Assembly: GCF_043641665.1 (NCBI RefSeq)
Contig: NC_092203.1
Span: 4,985,067-5,049,066 of the forward strand
Direction: 5' to 3'
Origin: Enoplosus armatus
Taxonomy: Eukaryota; Chordata; Actinopteri; Centrarchiformes; Enoplosidae
Length of the DNA: 64,000 bases
Numbering within the stretch: the first letter of the stretch is position 1; each line of letters starts with the position of its first letter. The position numbers and the translations under genes were made by a program. A model generated the notes under the pieces. It did no database searches and had not been told where the DNA came from. It saw only the letters and a list, made by a program, of their open reading frames with translations. Below, piece after piece: positions 39,054-51,695 of the stretch.

Positions 39054-42000
39054 ACCAGCAAGCCTGCGTGACTGTCTGTGCCAGTATGTGTTTATGGTTT
39101 TTGTAAGTGTGTGTGCACTCATATTTTAATGTGTGAAAAGGGAAAAGGAAGCACAGCTAGAGTGATTGGAACCATGGGGACAGTTGTGTTAGTGTTTTCA
39201 CTGCTCTACCTGCTGCCCTACAACGCACACAGTTTCTTCTTCTGCTTCCTTTTCAATAGTTGACACAGCAAATGCAGTCAGATAAATACTCAGGCGCTGT
39301 AGCATCCACTTATCATTTCCCTTGTCACAACTGTAAATTGTGTGCATGTCCTCAGTCGTCCCCGCTGTGCTGTCAGGTCTGTGGTCGCTCCCTCTGTGTC
39401 TCCTGACAAAGAAAAAGCCGAGGCAGTACAGTAGCTGCAGTGTGATGAGCCAGCTGTGGATTTGCCAGCTGATGTTTATGCTCATAACGTTTTATGTTTT
39501 CATGTTGATGCTACATACATGGCCGCTACGAGACTAATAGAGACAATAATTTATGTTAATTTCCCTCAGTGTTTGTTCAGTTGAAGCTTATAGTTCATTA
39601 GTCACCATTAAATGCAGTTTACATTATTATCAGTGTCCTGCAGAAAACTCCATTAAATATAATGGAGTCCAATTTCTGCATGCTGGACTAGTTCCAGCCT
39701 AGAATACGGAGTAATAGAGCGATGCTACATGTGGCTACTTACCCATATTGCTAAACAATAACAAAATGCATCACTTTCAACATCGTGTTGTTGACGCAAT
39801 GAGAAGACCATGAAGTAGTATCTTATCTTCCTCAATATAATTCATATCATTTCCTTTTGACACAGGAGTGGGACACAGCACTGTGAGGCATCAATCAGTG
39901 GGATATTAATAGAGAGGCACGTTGATATAATGTGCCAGAAGAGTAGAATAGTTAAAACATTTTATGGCTTTATTGGTTGGCGTTTGTGCACACAGTGCCA
40001 GTTTCCACCAAATTTGAAATCAGTACATGACAATGGCACATGATGCTTGTGCCAACCTGAATTGATGGCCTGTGCAGCAAGAAAATAAGATGCCATATAA
40101 ACACATGGATGGATTATTGAGTAAGGACTACTGGACACAAAGGGGGCCAAGTCTGATCTATTTTTGTTATGTATTTGTTTTTTCCTCATATGATAACTGC
40201 GAATATAACTGGCACCACAGGTTTCCCTTTATGATTTCCTATAATAATTTGTATAGTACTCTATCTCCAGCATGAACTTCAGTTCAACCTACAGAAGTTT
40301 CAGGTACAACAATGTCTCTCAGTATTATCTCAGACTTCTACCCTGGCTGTGGCACTCAGCTCCAAGTCCACTGGTATCTATTGAAGACCTAAATCTTTGA
40401 AAAACAGGTCACAAATATATAGTGTCATTTCCAAAAATGGCTCAGTAATTGGCTAAAACAGCTGAACAGGAGTGCATTCTGCATTGGTTGGGGACTGTTT
40501 CAGTTGCAGGTTAAACTAACCAACAGCATGGGAAACAATAGAGATTGATAACATATATTTTCTCATTGTCTGGGATGGCTGAGTTGAAATGGATAAGGTG
40601 CTATGCTGTCTTTGCCACAATTTGCAAGCTATCGAAAGATACATTTAATTTGACCTGAACGATAGTTTCTTACTCGAGGCTGCATACCCCCGTAACAGAG
40701 AGTGGTTTCGAGTGTATTTCCAACATGACTTGAAGGCAGCATGTCTGACAGGTGACTGAGAGAAGGCCAAATATCACACACACACATACACCGAGTAGAC
40801 GGCCACTTCATACAGAATTTGTCAGAATCTGACAATAGGTTATGGCTTTTGCTGTATTGATTTTTCCCTGTCAGACAGGATGTCCAGTTGACACACTCTG
40901 ACAGGTTGTCATGATTGTTACCATCTGAACTTGGCCTTTACCAGCTAATGTTGCTGCTTATTTTCCAAAGGTGGGTAATAATGTCAGCTAATCAGTCAGG
41001 CTGGGGAAAAAAATGGTTGGAGCTGGAGGTGGAAAGTTTTGCCGGGGTGAAGGCATGACTGTCGGAAGCTCAGTCCAAACGCTCCCTTTTATACTTTACA
41101 CATTAACATAAAGGCATCTTACGTTAGAATGGAAGTTACTTGCATCTATAGTGAGCTGCCATTTTAGGAGTAAAACACCAACCAAGAAGCAAACCAAACC
41201 AAGAAAACCCTTCACATCCTGCACACTGAGCTCCCGTCAAAGAAACCCCATCTTAAAACAATCATATCTTCTCTGGAGGGCATACAAATCAAGGGCATAC
41301 ATAATATTACGCTCAAACACTACGTCATTTTTTACAGAAGTGGGTGACTCATCAGGTGAAAGGCAGAACCAACGAATCCCCAAAGGCACGAACGGTAAAC
41401 ACTGAATCAAATTGGATCGTGCCGTTCACGTGTGTACGTGTTTGCAGGGTTCTGCAGGGTTTTCCGCTGTAATTGAGACGGCTGCATACGTACACAGCGG
41501 CGTACGCATCATTTCTGTCAGGGAGCATAATGCAGCATATCTACGCCCATCCAAACAGCTGTCAATCTGCCAGCCGCTCTACTCTCATCCCACGTCTGGT
41601 GGAGAATACCAATGCATGCTACCTCCTGCGGTGCTTTGTGTGTGTGAAGACGTGTGTGTGTGTGTGTGTGAGATCACTGGGTTACAGATTGCGTGTGGGG
41701 GAGTGGAGAGCACACACAGAAGAGATATAAAAGCAGAGTTTAGTGGAGAAGCATGGACGGCCGCCACAGGCCCGCTTTATATCGGCCATGGGGGTTGGTT
41801 TCATATTACAATATAATGGTATTGGTTCAACCCACTTAATGAGTCACGTCATTTCTTCTGTTCAAATGGGGTTCTCAGGAATTACACGATATGAACGAAT
41901 TGTTGAGTTAATGACCGGCTCTTACTGTATATTGCCTTGAGTATGAAGGAAAGAATAAGAAATGTTCCTTTACTGGCTGAACGCAAGCAAGGAGTCCAAC

Positions 42001-42414
42001 CCCGACTCCGAGGAAGTGCTTACTCTCTCCAATCTTGCGCTATGTACAGTATATGATATAGCTCCATCGTTCCATACATATGGATGAATCTGCCTCCTTT
42101 AGGAGACTTAATTTGCACCAGGATTGTCCTTGTTTATCATTTTCCCATCATGGCCGAATTTGCATAGATTACCATTAAGATTTCAGCCCCCTTTTGTGCT
42201 CATCCTCAGGTAGATTATGAATCCTAAAGAGAGGACGGTTCTTCAAAGCGGGAGAGCCGGCTCTGTTTTGACTGACCATCTAGCATAGCTCCCAGGCTTC
42301 AGTGGTTTGTTCTCCTTTGGGTTATTTTTGGGTCTCATTTTTTGGAATTTAAGTTTTGCCTGTCCTACTTACTGCATTCCCCAAAGTGAACTCGAGGCCT
42401 TTTTCAGCCTGATC

Positions 42415-42600
42415 CAGATTTTTCTCCCTCTCTCTCTGTCTGCCTGCCGTACTCTCTCTCCCTCCCTCTTTCCGACTCCCTTCTCAGCCATCTGTTCATG
42501 CTTGTGGCATCTCTCTATCTGTCTTCGCTCCCTGCCATATTTCACTCTTCTCATCTCAGCTCTCCCAACATTTCATCCGTGCTCCCTCTTGTGTAGCTTT
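42415..42600 (+). repeat. CT-rich low-complexity tract
   Basis: Imperfect ctctctctgtctgcctg and ctccctccctc units; an eroded CT microsatellite. Confidence 0.55.
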
Positions 42601-42800
42601 TCTTTTGCCGCCTTTCCCATGTTTGTATCACATCATTAACAGCCTTTGTGGCTCCTTCCTCACAGGCACTCCGAGTTTCTCTTTCACTCTCACTGCTAGC
42701 GTTCACAACCATTACTCTCTACGTCTACCTGTATGGGATTTCTCTCAGTGTCCCTGTTGTAGGATGATTTCCTGCAGGTGAAAGGAATGATTGTACCTGT

Positions 42801-42846
42801 TGTAGCGTACAGTGTTACTGTACACTACACTACACTGTACGCTACA
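42801..42846. repeat. Perfect 15-bp inverted repeat with 16-base loop
   Basis: tgtagcgtacagtgt (42801-42815) is the exact reverse complement of acactgtacgctaca (42832-42846). The loop is also built of tac/act words, so partial slippage pairings are possible. It could form a hairpin or cruciform. It is not part of any repeat I recognise. Confidence 0.8.
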
Positions 42847-42989
42847 CTGTGAAACATCCACTATCTCTCCTGAATTCATGTGTGGAAATCACATGGTTTG
42901 AAAGCAGATACATTACTTCCTGCCTTCTTTTTCCCTTAAATGTGTTCTGCAATTGTCTAGACAGCAACTTAAAGGACCATACCATAGGT

Positions 42990-43199
42990 TTTTGCCTGTT
43001 TTAGGCTCTCATCAACCTAGTTTCCAGACGCAGCTGGCAGCTGTTTTCAGCAAAAAAAAGCTCTAAAAATGGACTATAGGCTACCTGCCCAGAGGCGACG
43101 AGCAGACAAACAGAGTTAGGAACTATCTGGTGAACATAGTGGAGCGTTTAGCAGCTAAAGATATTTCGCCAGATATTTCCCTCAGGCCTAGGTGGAGAT
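42990..43199 (+). repeat. Dispersed repeat family A, copy 3, left part
   Basis: Carries gtttccagacgcagctggca, gcagacaaacagagttagga, ggtgaacatagtggagcgtt, tagcagctaaag and ccctcaggcctaggtgga. All have counterparts on the reverse strand of the copy at 2.9-3.2 kb. The match breaks exactly where a second element begins at 43200 and resumes at about 43465. Confidence 0.65.
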
Positions 43200-43249
43200 T
43201 ACATTACATTCATTTGTCAGACGCTTTTGTCCAAAGCGACTTACAATAA

Positions 43250-43259
43250 GTGAATTCAA
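43250..43259 (+). repeat. Target-site duplication of the SINE, left copy
   Basis: GTGAATTCAA, identical to 43440-43449 on the other side of the SINE. Confidence 0.85.
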
Positions 43260-43439
43260 GGGGCGCCCTGGTAGCTCACCCTTATCGCACCGGCCCAGGT
43301 TTGATTCCAGCCCAGGCCCTTTGCTGCATGTCACCCCCCCCCCCCCTCTCTATCTCTCTCGCTCTCTCTCTCTCTCGCCTTTCTGTCTCTCTTCAGCTGT
43401 CACTGTCTAATGAAGGCAAAAATGCCCGGAAAAGGAACC
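43260..43439 (+). mobile_element. tRNA-derived SINE with perfect 10-bp target-site duplication
   Basis: Starts with a tRNA-like head (ggggcgccctggtagctcac, A-box-like). A B-box-like segment ggtttgattccag at 43298-43310 follows, then ccctttgctgcatgtcaccc, a C and CT tract, and the tail ctgtctaatgaaggcaaaaa with tgcccggaaa. This is the layout of a percomorph tRNA-SINE. The segment between the A and B boxes is shorter than I expect. GTGAATTCAA flanks it on both sides (43250-43259 and 43440-43449), so the boundaries are certain and the insertion is fairly young. Transcribed by RNA polymerase III in its active form; mobilised in trans by a LINE. Confidence 0.85.
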
Positions 43440-43449
43440 GTGAATTCAA
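43440..43449 (+). repeat. Target-site duplication of the SINE, right copy
   Basis: GTGAATTCAA, identical to 43250-43259. Removing the SINE and one copy restores a continuous element B. Confidence 0.85.
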
Positions 43450-43464
43450 ACCACGTAGGAAGAT

Positions 43465-43625
43465 CAAAACAGAGATAAAAGGAGAGTAAATATTGGACTT
43501 TTATTTGTCAGGTGGACAGACACACGACTACAAATGAATGCTAATGTTGCTCCATATCTGCTGGTTGTGTAAATAGGCAACTGTTTGCTCACAATTTATC
43601 CATAACTTTATTAGGAAATAATTTA
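43465..43625 (+). repeat. Dispersed repeat family A, copy 3, right part
   Basis: Continues family A after the nested insertion: gagtaaatattggactttta, aatgctaatgttgctcc, tatctgctggttgtgtaaat, aggcaactgtttgctcac. The same order appears, reverse-complemented, at 2.9-3.05 kb, where it is directly joined to the left part. Confidence 0.65.
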
Positions 43626-44143
43626 CAAGTTCAAAATTGGGATACCCCTGTTTTTCTGTGGGTGCTGGTTATGTAGAGATACAGTATGAAGACAGTTTTG
43701 GAGTCTTTCTGCTCACTAGAGGTCAGAAATTCCATAGTGGGGCTGTAACTACAGAGGGTTCAGTCTGCTGGTACGACAATGCATGTTGTCCAATGAGGAC
43801 TTAAATTGGGTGCTGTCCTTTAAAGCATAAGGCCAACCATTGGCATCATTCTGCAGAGTTGACAGCTTTGACATTCATTCAATTTCTCTTATGATGGTAA
43901 ATGTTTCTGTAACGTCTTGTAAACAGTGTTGAATATTGTTCCAGGAGGCTGATATCTCTTCCTGCAGTGGATTTCCTCCTCTTCTTTTTTCTTTGTCGTC
44001 CGGGGGCACATGACGTTTTGATTGACAGGTGAGGGGATACGCATCAGCAGGTATCACTGTTCCATGTTGTTGCATGATGTCTGGATGATGTCATCACACG
44101 CATTACAACCTACAAACTGCAGAAGCTGTTGCCATGGAGATCC

Positions 44144-44160
44144 TTTTTTTTTTTTTTTTT
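44144..44160 (+). repeat. Homopolymer of 17 T
   Basis: A perfect T run followed by cccc. No retroelement body is recognisable on either side. Confidence 0.85.
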
Positions 44161-47100
44161 CCCCAGTAGTGAAATGCGGTCAGCGCCTGAAGCAGCGAAA
44201 TGAGTGTGTCAACCTGCATAAAGGCAAAGAGCGGCGCAGTATACTGCCTGAGTGTCTTTGTCTTTTTGTATGTATATATGTTTCTTTGTGGGTTTTTGTC
44301 CAGAAATGCATGGGGGCGCACATGCATCCCTCACCTCTCCTTGCTGACAGCCAGTTGTTTAATGTCCGGTTTTATTTACTGTCTTGACCCACACAAGTCT
44401 GTTGACTGGAAATAAATGGGTGCTATTTACAGTACGTGTTACTTGGCTGCTAAAACTCAACAGGAACATCCAAGGTCTGCATGCTGCAGTGTTTCCCCCG
44501 TCGGTGAGGCTTTTGAAGGCTGTGAAATCTGCCTGTCGGCCAGATGTATTCGTGTCATGTGGGATTAGTTGAGCGTTGTGTTGTGTAATCTCATAGTGTG
44601 TGCGTTGTGTGTATTAATGTACATATGTTCGTGTGAGTCCGGCTCTATGCATGCACAAGTGCAACCTAAATTGAGGCGATTTTGTTCAAAGAAGCACAGA
44701 TTGTTGTTGTAGCACTCAAACCAATCCATCACACAATGTAAACAAGTAGGATTTAGTTGCCTCTTATGAATTTCTGCTAAAACATATGGACGAAACAGAA
44801 AACAGAGATTTAAATCCTTTTAATAACAAGAGCAATTCCCTCGGCGGTAACAAAAGGTATCGTTTTACATCCATGAATATTCACTTGGAATTTACCTGCA
44901 CTTAACCTTTCCTCTGCTCTCTCGTGCTCTTTCTCTGGCTTTTATGCAGCCCTGCACATACACCCCGCCGCCTCTTCTTCCTCCTCTGTTATTGCCATCT
45001 GCAGCAACATTAAGTTTGTTTTGATCAGCAAGGGGTAATCATCAATTACACATGCAAGTGCAAATGCGTGTACAACTTAATGGACTGCACTTCCACTGGA
45101 TTTGGACGCGTTGTTTTCAGAAACGGTTGATGGCAATTACGGCTCCATTTTGTCACACAGCGCGAAAGATAATAGCGCCCGATGTTTGTCCCCAAATCTT
45201 TGCTGCAATTATAGCCCAATGTTAATCAATTTCACTGCGGAGGCAAACAATGGAGAACAAGCCTCTTATACAACTGAGGTCATGAAACAATAGAGTGAAG
45301 ATAAAAGAAGTGAAGCCAGTTGTTTGGCACTGTACCAAGGGAAACACAGAGAGCTATCATGAATTGCTAAATATACATTTTAACCACCTTTTGTTTGTCG
45401 TATGCAGAGAAAGGATTCCCTATTCTGCTCGACAATTAAACATAATTGCGCAAAAAATGTCCATCTTTTCCTGTGAGTCTTTAAAGATGTGACTTTCCCA
45501 CTTAACCTGATCGTTGGCAAATCTAGTTTAAACAACGGAGATAAGAAGAGACATTACAAATGTATCCAACATGTAGAGTACGTTTTGCCTCTGTGAGCAT
45601 GACCTCCCTCAGGTGTTCAGAGCCACAGCTTGGCCCTGACATGACACCCACAACACACTGGAGGTCTCCATCACCTTAATGGGCCGTTAAGCATCATTAC
45701 AGCCTCTGTGACTTTAGCTAAAACACAGCCAAGGTTATCGATTCAAGGTGTTGGGGCGGATGCGCGCGTCACAGGACACAATAGCGACTGATTTAGAGAG
45801 TGATGGGAGGAAAAAGTTAAGAAGTAAAGCATTAATCAAGTGGCGGTACAGAAAACTTGCGGGTTATGGGTTCACATGGCAAGATGAATATAGGCAACGA
45901 TTAAATGAGAGGACCTTAAGGAGGCTCGTTATGGGTATTGATTGACATTGATCTGGTCCTGGTGTTGTTATGATACTCACCAGGACCTCCTGGGACATCT
46001 GTTTCACCTTGTAAGATCAGGCTGTCACTCGTGAGCATGCCGAGTAAATCGACCACCAGCCTGGGCCGAAAAAGCTCTAACCGACATAACACAGAGGAGA
46101 AAGAAATGTCCTCATGTCTGTTTTCATGTCATCATGCAAAGGCAGTTCCGTTTTCATTGCTTCCTCTCCCTCTCATTCAGCGCATGTCGGTATGCCTCTT
46201 GATGCGTCACCTTGTCTGATGCACATCATTTCAGATTTAGCGCCCTGTTTAACATCCAGGTCAGCTGCATCCTTCCCCCCTACGATGCAACAGGAGATGG
46301 AGCTCAATCCACAGTTCACCAGCTTTGGGTCAGGGTCATGACTCACTGACCATAATATACAAAACAGAAATACACAAGCAGGACTGTCAACAAGAACTAC
46401 GAGACTTAGGGAAAAGTTGACTCTTAACAAACGTTATTTATATACCAAACATACAGAGAATAGACGACGACAATAGATGCATTTCCTTCTCCATTTGTAG
46501 TCTTGAAAGCTAGTCTGATAAGATGTTACCATAAACATTGAAATTGTTAGTTTCTTCAGAAACACAGATGCCACTGTGTGGTTCAATGGCAGCAATTATG
46601 GAGGGCTGCGACAACTCTGCTGAATTATCTATAGCCACAGGTAGAGATTGACAGAATTTGAAGGACTTTTCTATCGAGCAGAGTACACCCAAGGACAGAA
46701 AATTCCGATTATCCCTGGGTTTAGCAGAGAGGTTATAATCTTCCCGCCCAAGGGGGAATGGCTCATTCATGGATCCCCCTTCTAATGCAGTCCACACTTT
46801 ACAGTTGCATTACAGTATAACAACACAGTAATTCATAGTGATAAGGGTGCAGCAGAGCCTGAGGTCGGTCTGCCAACTGTAGGAAGCATGTGTAATTTCA
46901 TCTGATACTCTGTGCTCTTTTTGTAAATAATATAATATAAATATAAAATATATTTAGTGTAATGTATTAATCATAGCCTCACTAGTCACATGATCCAGTA
47001 GGTTATGAGATGCACTCTCAACCCTATCAGTTTCCACTTCACAAATGTTACCAATTTTCACCAACACTCCATGTTGCAAAATATGTCATTTGTTGCCTCA

Positions 47101-48917
47101 GATTAGATGAATCTGTTACCCTGTCGCTTGTACCAGCAGCAGAAACAAACAGTCTCAGTTTGAAAGGTCTTCCTCAAGTCCATATTATTTCTTCTTCTGA
47201 ATAGCAAGGCCAAAAGTGTGTCATCGATTCTTGAGACCAACGTGCAGCTCTGTATTCAGTCTGTCCTTTTCTTTAGGAACATCCTGCTTCACATTCATAG
47301 TTATACGCCGTCACACCTGGGAACCGACTTTTACAAGCAGTCTTCTACACTGTTTGCCATTTAGCAGCTCCACTGCAGCAGTTGAGGGACACGCGGTATG
47401 TTCAAGGGCCCTGTGCAATAGTCTGTGAGGGCTGACAGACTGTTTCCCTTATTGAATGGCTTGACAGCAGTGCAATCTACATTTAATGCCGTAGACACTT
47501 CTATTGTTATTATTTATTAAATCAATACTATGAAGTCTCCACAGCTTCCACTAGTGCCTTTGTTGAATATTATATCCAAAACCACACTGAATTTTTGGCT
47601 CCTTCTCCCGGTTGAAAGCCCCCCTCTGTACATTTTTGGCTTCCTCCGTCACCTTTGTAACACCCGAGGTGTTTGAAGGAAATCCATATTGATGCACATG
47701 CATTTGGTCAACACTGGTTTCTTTCAGGCGCTAGCAAAAGAGAAATTTGAAAATGTCCACCAGTGTACTTGGGGGAAAAAAATGCTGTTTTGAAGTTATG
47801 GTTTAAGTAGATTGTTAGTGCTTTGGAAATGTGGAACTTCAAAGTGACCCAGTTTTTTGGATAGTGCCTTTTTGATTTCTTCATAAACGCTGCTGCAGCA
47901 CAGTGAAATTTGAACAAAGTTCTTATTATTATGGAGCACATATACAATGAAAATGAATGAACCGGCACAGCAGCTGATTACGCAGTGGTTTCTCAAACAA
48001 TGAGGCCATGCAAAGGGCTCGCCGGGTTCAACCAGTCCCATAATTTAGCCTGCACTTGTAATAACCTTCTGTGGAGATAGTGAGCAAACAAAAGTATTTC
48101 CAATTAACATAAATATAGGTGTTGCTGCAGTCTGCAACTGTTGCCTGGAGTTTGTTTGAAATTTCAATAGCTTGTGGGTCAAGCAGTTTTGGGAGCTGAT
48201 GAGATTGGCAGGAATTCAGCTTGAACCAAAAAATGACTACTGCTTTTAGCTGAACTGCACTTGAACTTTGCAGTAGTGCCATACAAATTATAGTGGGAGT
48301 GCAAATATACAAAGATATGTAATGCACAAGAGGAATGAATATGTCTCTGATAGCAGGTGTCTGTTACATATACCATATATTAGCACACCTACAGTAACTA
48401 AACCATGGCTTAAAGCAAGACGGTGTAACTTTAAAAGGAAGAAAATAACAGAATATTAATTTAAAAAAAGAAAACTACATAATCAATGCAACACACGCAC
48501 ATTGATCAATTAAATACACTCAGGGGTTTTACCGCTATTGTCTTTGCCACTACTGGTGTGACCCATAGCTTAGGGTTGCTAATGTTAGCAAAATCATAGG
48601 TAAATATTGAAGTGTAACTATTGTCATGGATGTATGATCTATTTTTGCTGTTGTTACACCACATTTTAGCATGTCACAGCTAAACATTTGAATGATTATC
48701 CCAATCGTAAAACAAGAAGACACAAACATGATGTACCTCATCAGGAGACTCAAGAGAGTCCTGGGAAATGAAGGGAAATAAAATATTCTGTTATCCTGTC
48801 CCTTTCCACTAGTTGCCGCTGCTCAGCAGAACTTATTTTCCCCCTTTGGTAAGTGGTATAAGTGTGTTAATGGAGCCAACTTTCCCTCCTCATTCCCTAC
48901 CTGGCCCATCATGTTGT

Positions 48918-48943
48918 TATATATATATATATATATATATATA
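48918..48943 (+). repeat. (TA)13 microsatellite
   Basis: A perfect alternating TA run. Confidence 0.9.
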
Positions 48944-51664
48944 AGAACACCTTGTCTGTGACAGTGTTTCAGCAGCGTTAAAAACAGATCAAGGTCTCAT
49001 TTAATGGTGCTTTGTAGTACCAAGGATTCTCGACCTGCTTATCAGCATGAATTCTTCTGTCACACTGTTGATGTTGGCAGCCCAAGGCCAGAGCTAGAAC
49101 AGAACTTGTTTTCTCTTTAGAAAAGACAATACAAAGAGTGGCATGTCCGCCCTAATTATACAACACAGGAGATGAATTCAATGCTGCTTTTGTTATTTAA
49201 TTCACCTTGCAGTATCAACTTTAACGTCATTGCCAGTGCTTAGGTATTTTTGGTCTCTGTGGTGCTGAGTAAGTATAGCGCAGATATTTGCCGTGAGAAA
49301 AAGAAAATCTCCATCTCTATGTCGCAACTGTCATGAGCAGATACAGGATTAAAAGCATCACCCTTGTGAGTAGTAATTGTGTTTCTTTTTTAATTTACCC
49401 CATGGTGAATTGATTGAATGCTGCCTGTTGAGTGGAAAAGCAGGAGGTAAAGCAAAGGATAAACAAACATTAGTGATTATTGGAAAAATCCACACGACTG
49501 AAAGTTGATTGAGAGGACAGGTAAACAGCAAACAGTTGGACAGCAGGAGCTGAGTTTGCATCCACTGTTTAATGAGACTCAGCTCTGTTACTGAAAGCTG
49601 TGTCATGTGAGAAGTGACAATCAGCGTGGATTTAAAACAAATAAGCACCCTCATTTTTCTGGCGTATTCTGGAGATTTTGACAGCTGTTCATTGGTCAAC
49701 TTAAACCTTGATCTTATGAGAGAGGCTTTATCTGGATTCATATTAAACCAAATAATCCCATCCAGCACAAAAGTAGAAAACACTGTGAAAATCTAGTTGC
49801 ATATTTTTTGGTAGAAGTTACCATGTAACTGGACTGGAGGGCAAGCCCAAGTGTTTAATTGCTTACCATAGCGTGTTGTAGTGTGCATCCACCTGAAATT
49901 ATTCCAAAGCCAGACATCATTAAATCCTTTAAACTCACCATGAGCCTTTAAGCGTGCTTGTCTGGAACTCTTAGGTCCACTTGTCTGGCTGATAAGACCT
50001 TTATGAGACTATATTTCATGTTTTACCAGAGCACCGTTGAGTGTCAGGGGTAATGCAGGGTGGCATTGATATAGGCGTCTGGTTTGCGGAGATTACAGCG
50101 CAGTGGAGAAAACAAAGTTGCTCATGAGAAAGTAGATTACTGTAATGGCAACATTTGCTGTGAGATGTGAGGCGAAGCAACACAGCAGGTCTGCAGATCT
50201 GCACAGCAAGATGGGAGTGTTGATGCAAGGTGCCTTATTTGAACAAAGGTGGAAGTGTGATCTGTTTTAAATGGTCAGTAAATCACAAAAAATAAATACT
50301 TAATTGTTGGTTTTGGTCTTTTCATGTGTTTTTGTTGCAGATAAAGAAACAACACAAGCTTATTAGATGTGTTAAATGTGAAAGATATTTCTTGAAATTG
50401 GAAACAGTAGTTTGACCCAAAAGAAAACTTAATTCAAGGTCCACTTCCAAGATCTTTCTGGACCTCGCAACTATATCTCATTATCTTCATCAATGAATGG
50501 AGTTTGCTCTGTTGTCATGGAGATTCGCTGGTGAAAAAGTTAGTATGTTGGCTTTGAGTTACGATTTTTTCTGTTGTTTATTTATTAATAGATGCGATAC
50601 TGACATTATATTATATTTATTGCAAATAGATACGTTTAAGAGCCGGGCAGGCATACTGTCATGCTGTTTACTGTATTTATACAGTTGCCCACCCACACCC
50701 AGCACCCAGCTCTCCTCTGTTCTCCTCTCCTCCTTCTGAGGGAGGATGTGGGCTGGTTCTTGACCTCTCAATGCACATCCCTCCCACATTAACACTCGCT
50801 CACTCATGCACAAGATGTGTGTGTGCAGCCTAAGCTTTAGAGCCAGGGGACTCGGAGAAGGCTTTACCCCTGACTTGATGCCCCCACTTGAAAGTCAGCC
50901 TCCTCTGGCCCCAGTGGTACCAGTATGGGAGATACTCTCACTGTTGAGAGGTTGAAGGGGAGAGCAATCATTGTCGTGTCATGCAGAGGAGAAGAAAATG
51001 TTCGGCGGCAGAACATGCAAACTTGCTTTAGTTGTCATGTTAACTCCAGCGCTGTATACTTTGTCTCCTTGCAGTCACTCAAATGAAGACACATTTTGCT
51101 GCTTCATCTGGCATCCCTGCAATAAGACCAGACCTTGCTTGTGTAATTGACTGCAACAATATCATTAGCATGCAAATTATGAGGAGAGTAAATGTTTCTG
51201 TGGTCTTAAAAAGAGCTGTGTACATAGATTTTGGGTCTCTTTCTACCAGGGGCACTCTTACCTTTGCACTTTCCCAACTTCACCAGAAGAATACAATTAA
51301 CTAGACTCTTAGAACTTCTTTTTCCTCCTAACGCTCTAAACAAATTATCCTGCAGATTCTTTGGCCAAACCTCCGCTGTCTCACTCTCCCTCATTAATTT
51401 GGGGCTCACCACAGCTGAGAGCAATAATTGCTTTTTAGTATTCTTGGTGCAGTATGCTATGGGCTTCATTTTCTTTAAGTAGATAAGACTAACTACTGTG
51501 ATGGGATCTGCATTATTAATGTTAGTGTTCACTTGATGTTGTGTTTGGGGAAGTGAGACGGAGCTCCTCTGGAATTCAGTTTATTAACATTTAAAAATAG
51601 GCTGTTTAATGTCCAAATATGCATGGATGTGCAATCATGCATGTCACTTGAGAAAGAGAGAGAA

Positions 51665-51668
<4 letters not shown>

Positions 51669-51695
<27 letters not shown>
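51669..51695 (+). repeat. (TG)13 microsatellite
   Basis: A perfect TG run followed by tttgtttgtg variants. Confidence 0.9.

Larger units (their letters stand above)
32581..42414. other. Presumed intron, no gene seen
   Basis: Contains the long AC and GT microsatellites, purine-rich stretches at about 33230-33360, and an uncertain degenerate repeat at about 36.9-37.3 kb. No coding segment recognised. Confidence 0.5.
43200..43460 (+). repeat. Repeat element B (cattcatttgtcagacgct type), split by a SINE
   Basis: The left piece (43200-43259) carries cattcatttgtcagacgctt and tccaaagcgacttacaataa, a signature I recognise as a very common teleost interspersed repeat. It continues after the SINE as accacgtaggaag (43450-43460), the usual continuation of that element. 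It is flanked by agat at 43196-43199 and at 43461-43464, a possible 4-base target duplication. It is inserted in family A. Confidence 0.65.

Noticed and set aside
45748..45945. 65-codon basic + frame starting at a non-ATG codon
   Set aside because: Composition is protein-like, but there is no known motif or gene context. Too short to support; may be conserved non-coding DNA.
46510..46797. 95-codon reverse-strand frame
   Set aside because: No homology recognised, no upstream signals, length expected by chance in 64 kb.
49358..49783. 141-codon reverse-strand frame
   Set aside because: No recognisable motif, no splice or promoter context; treated as chance.
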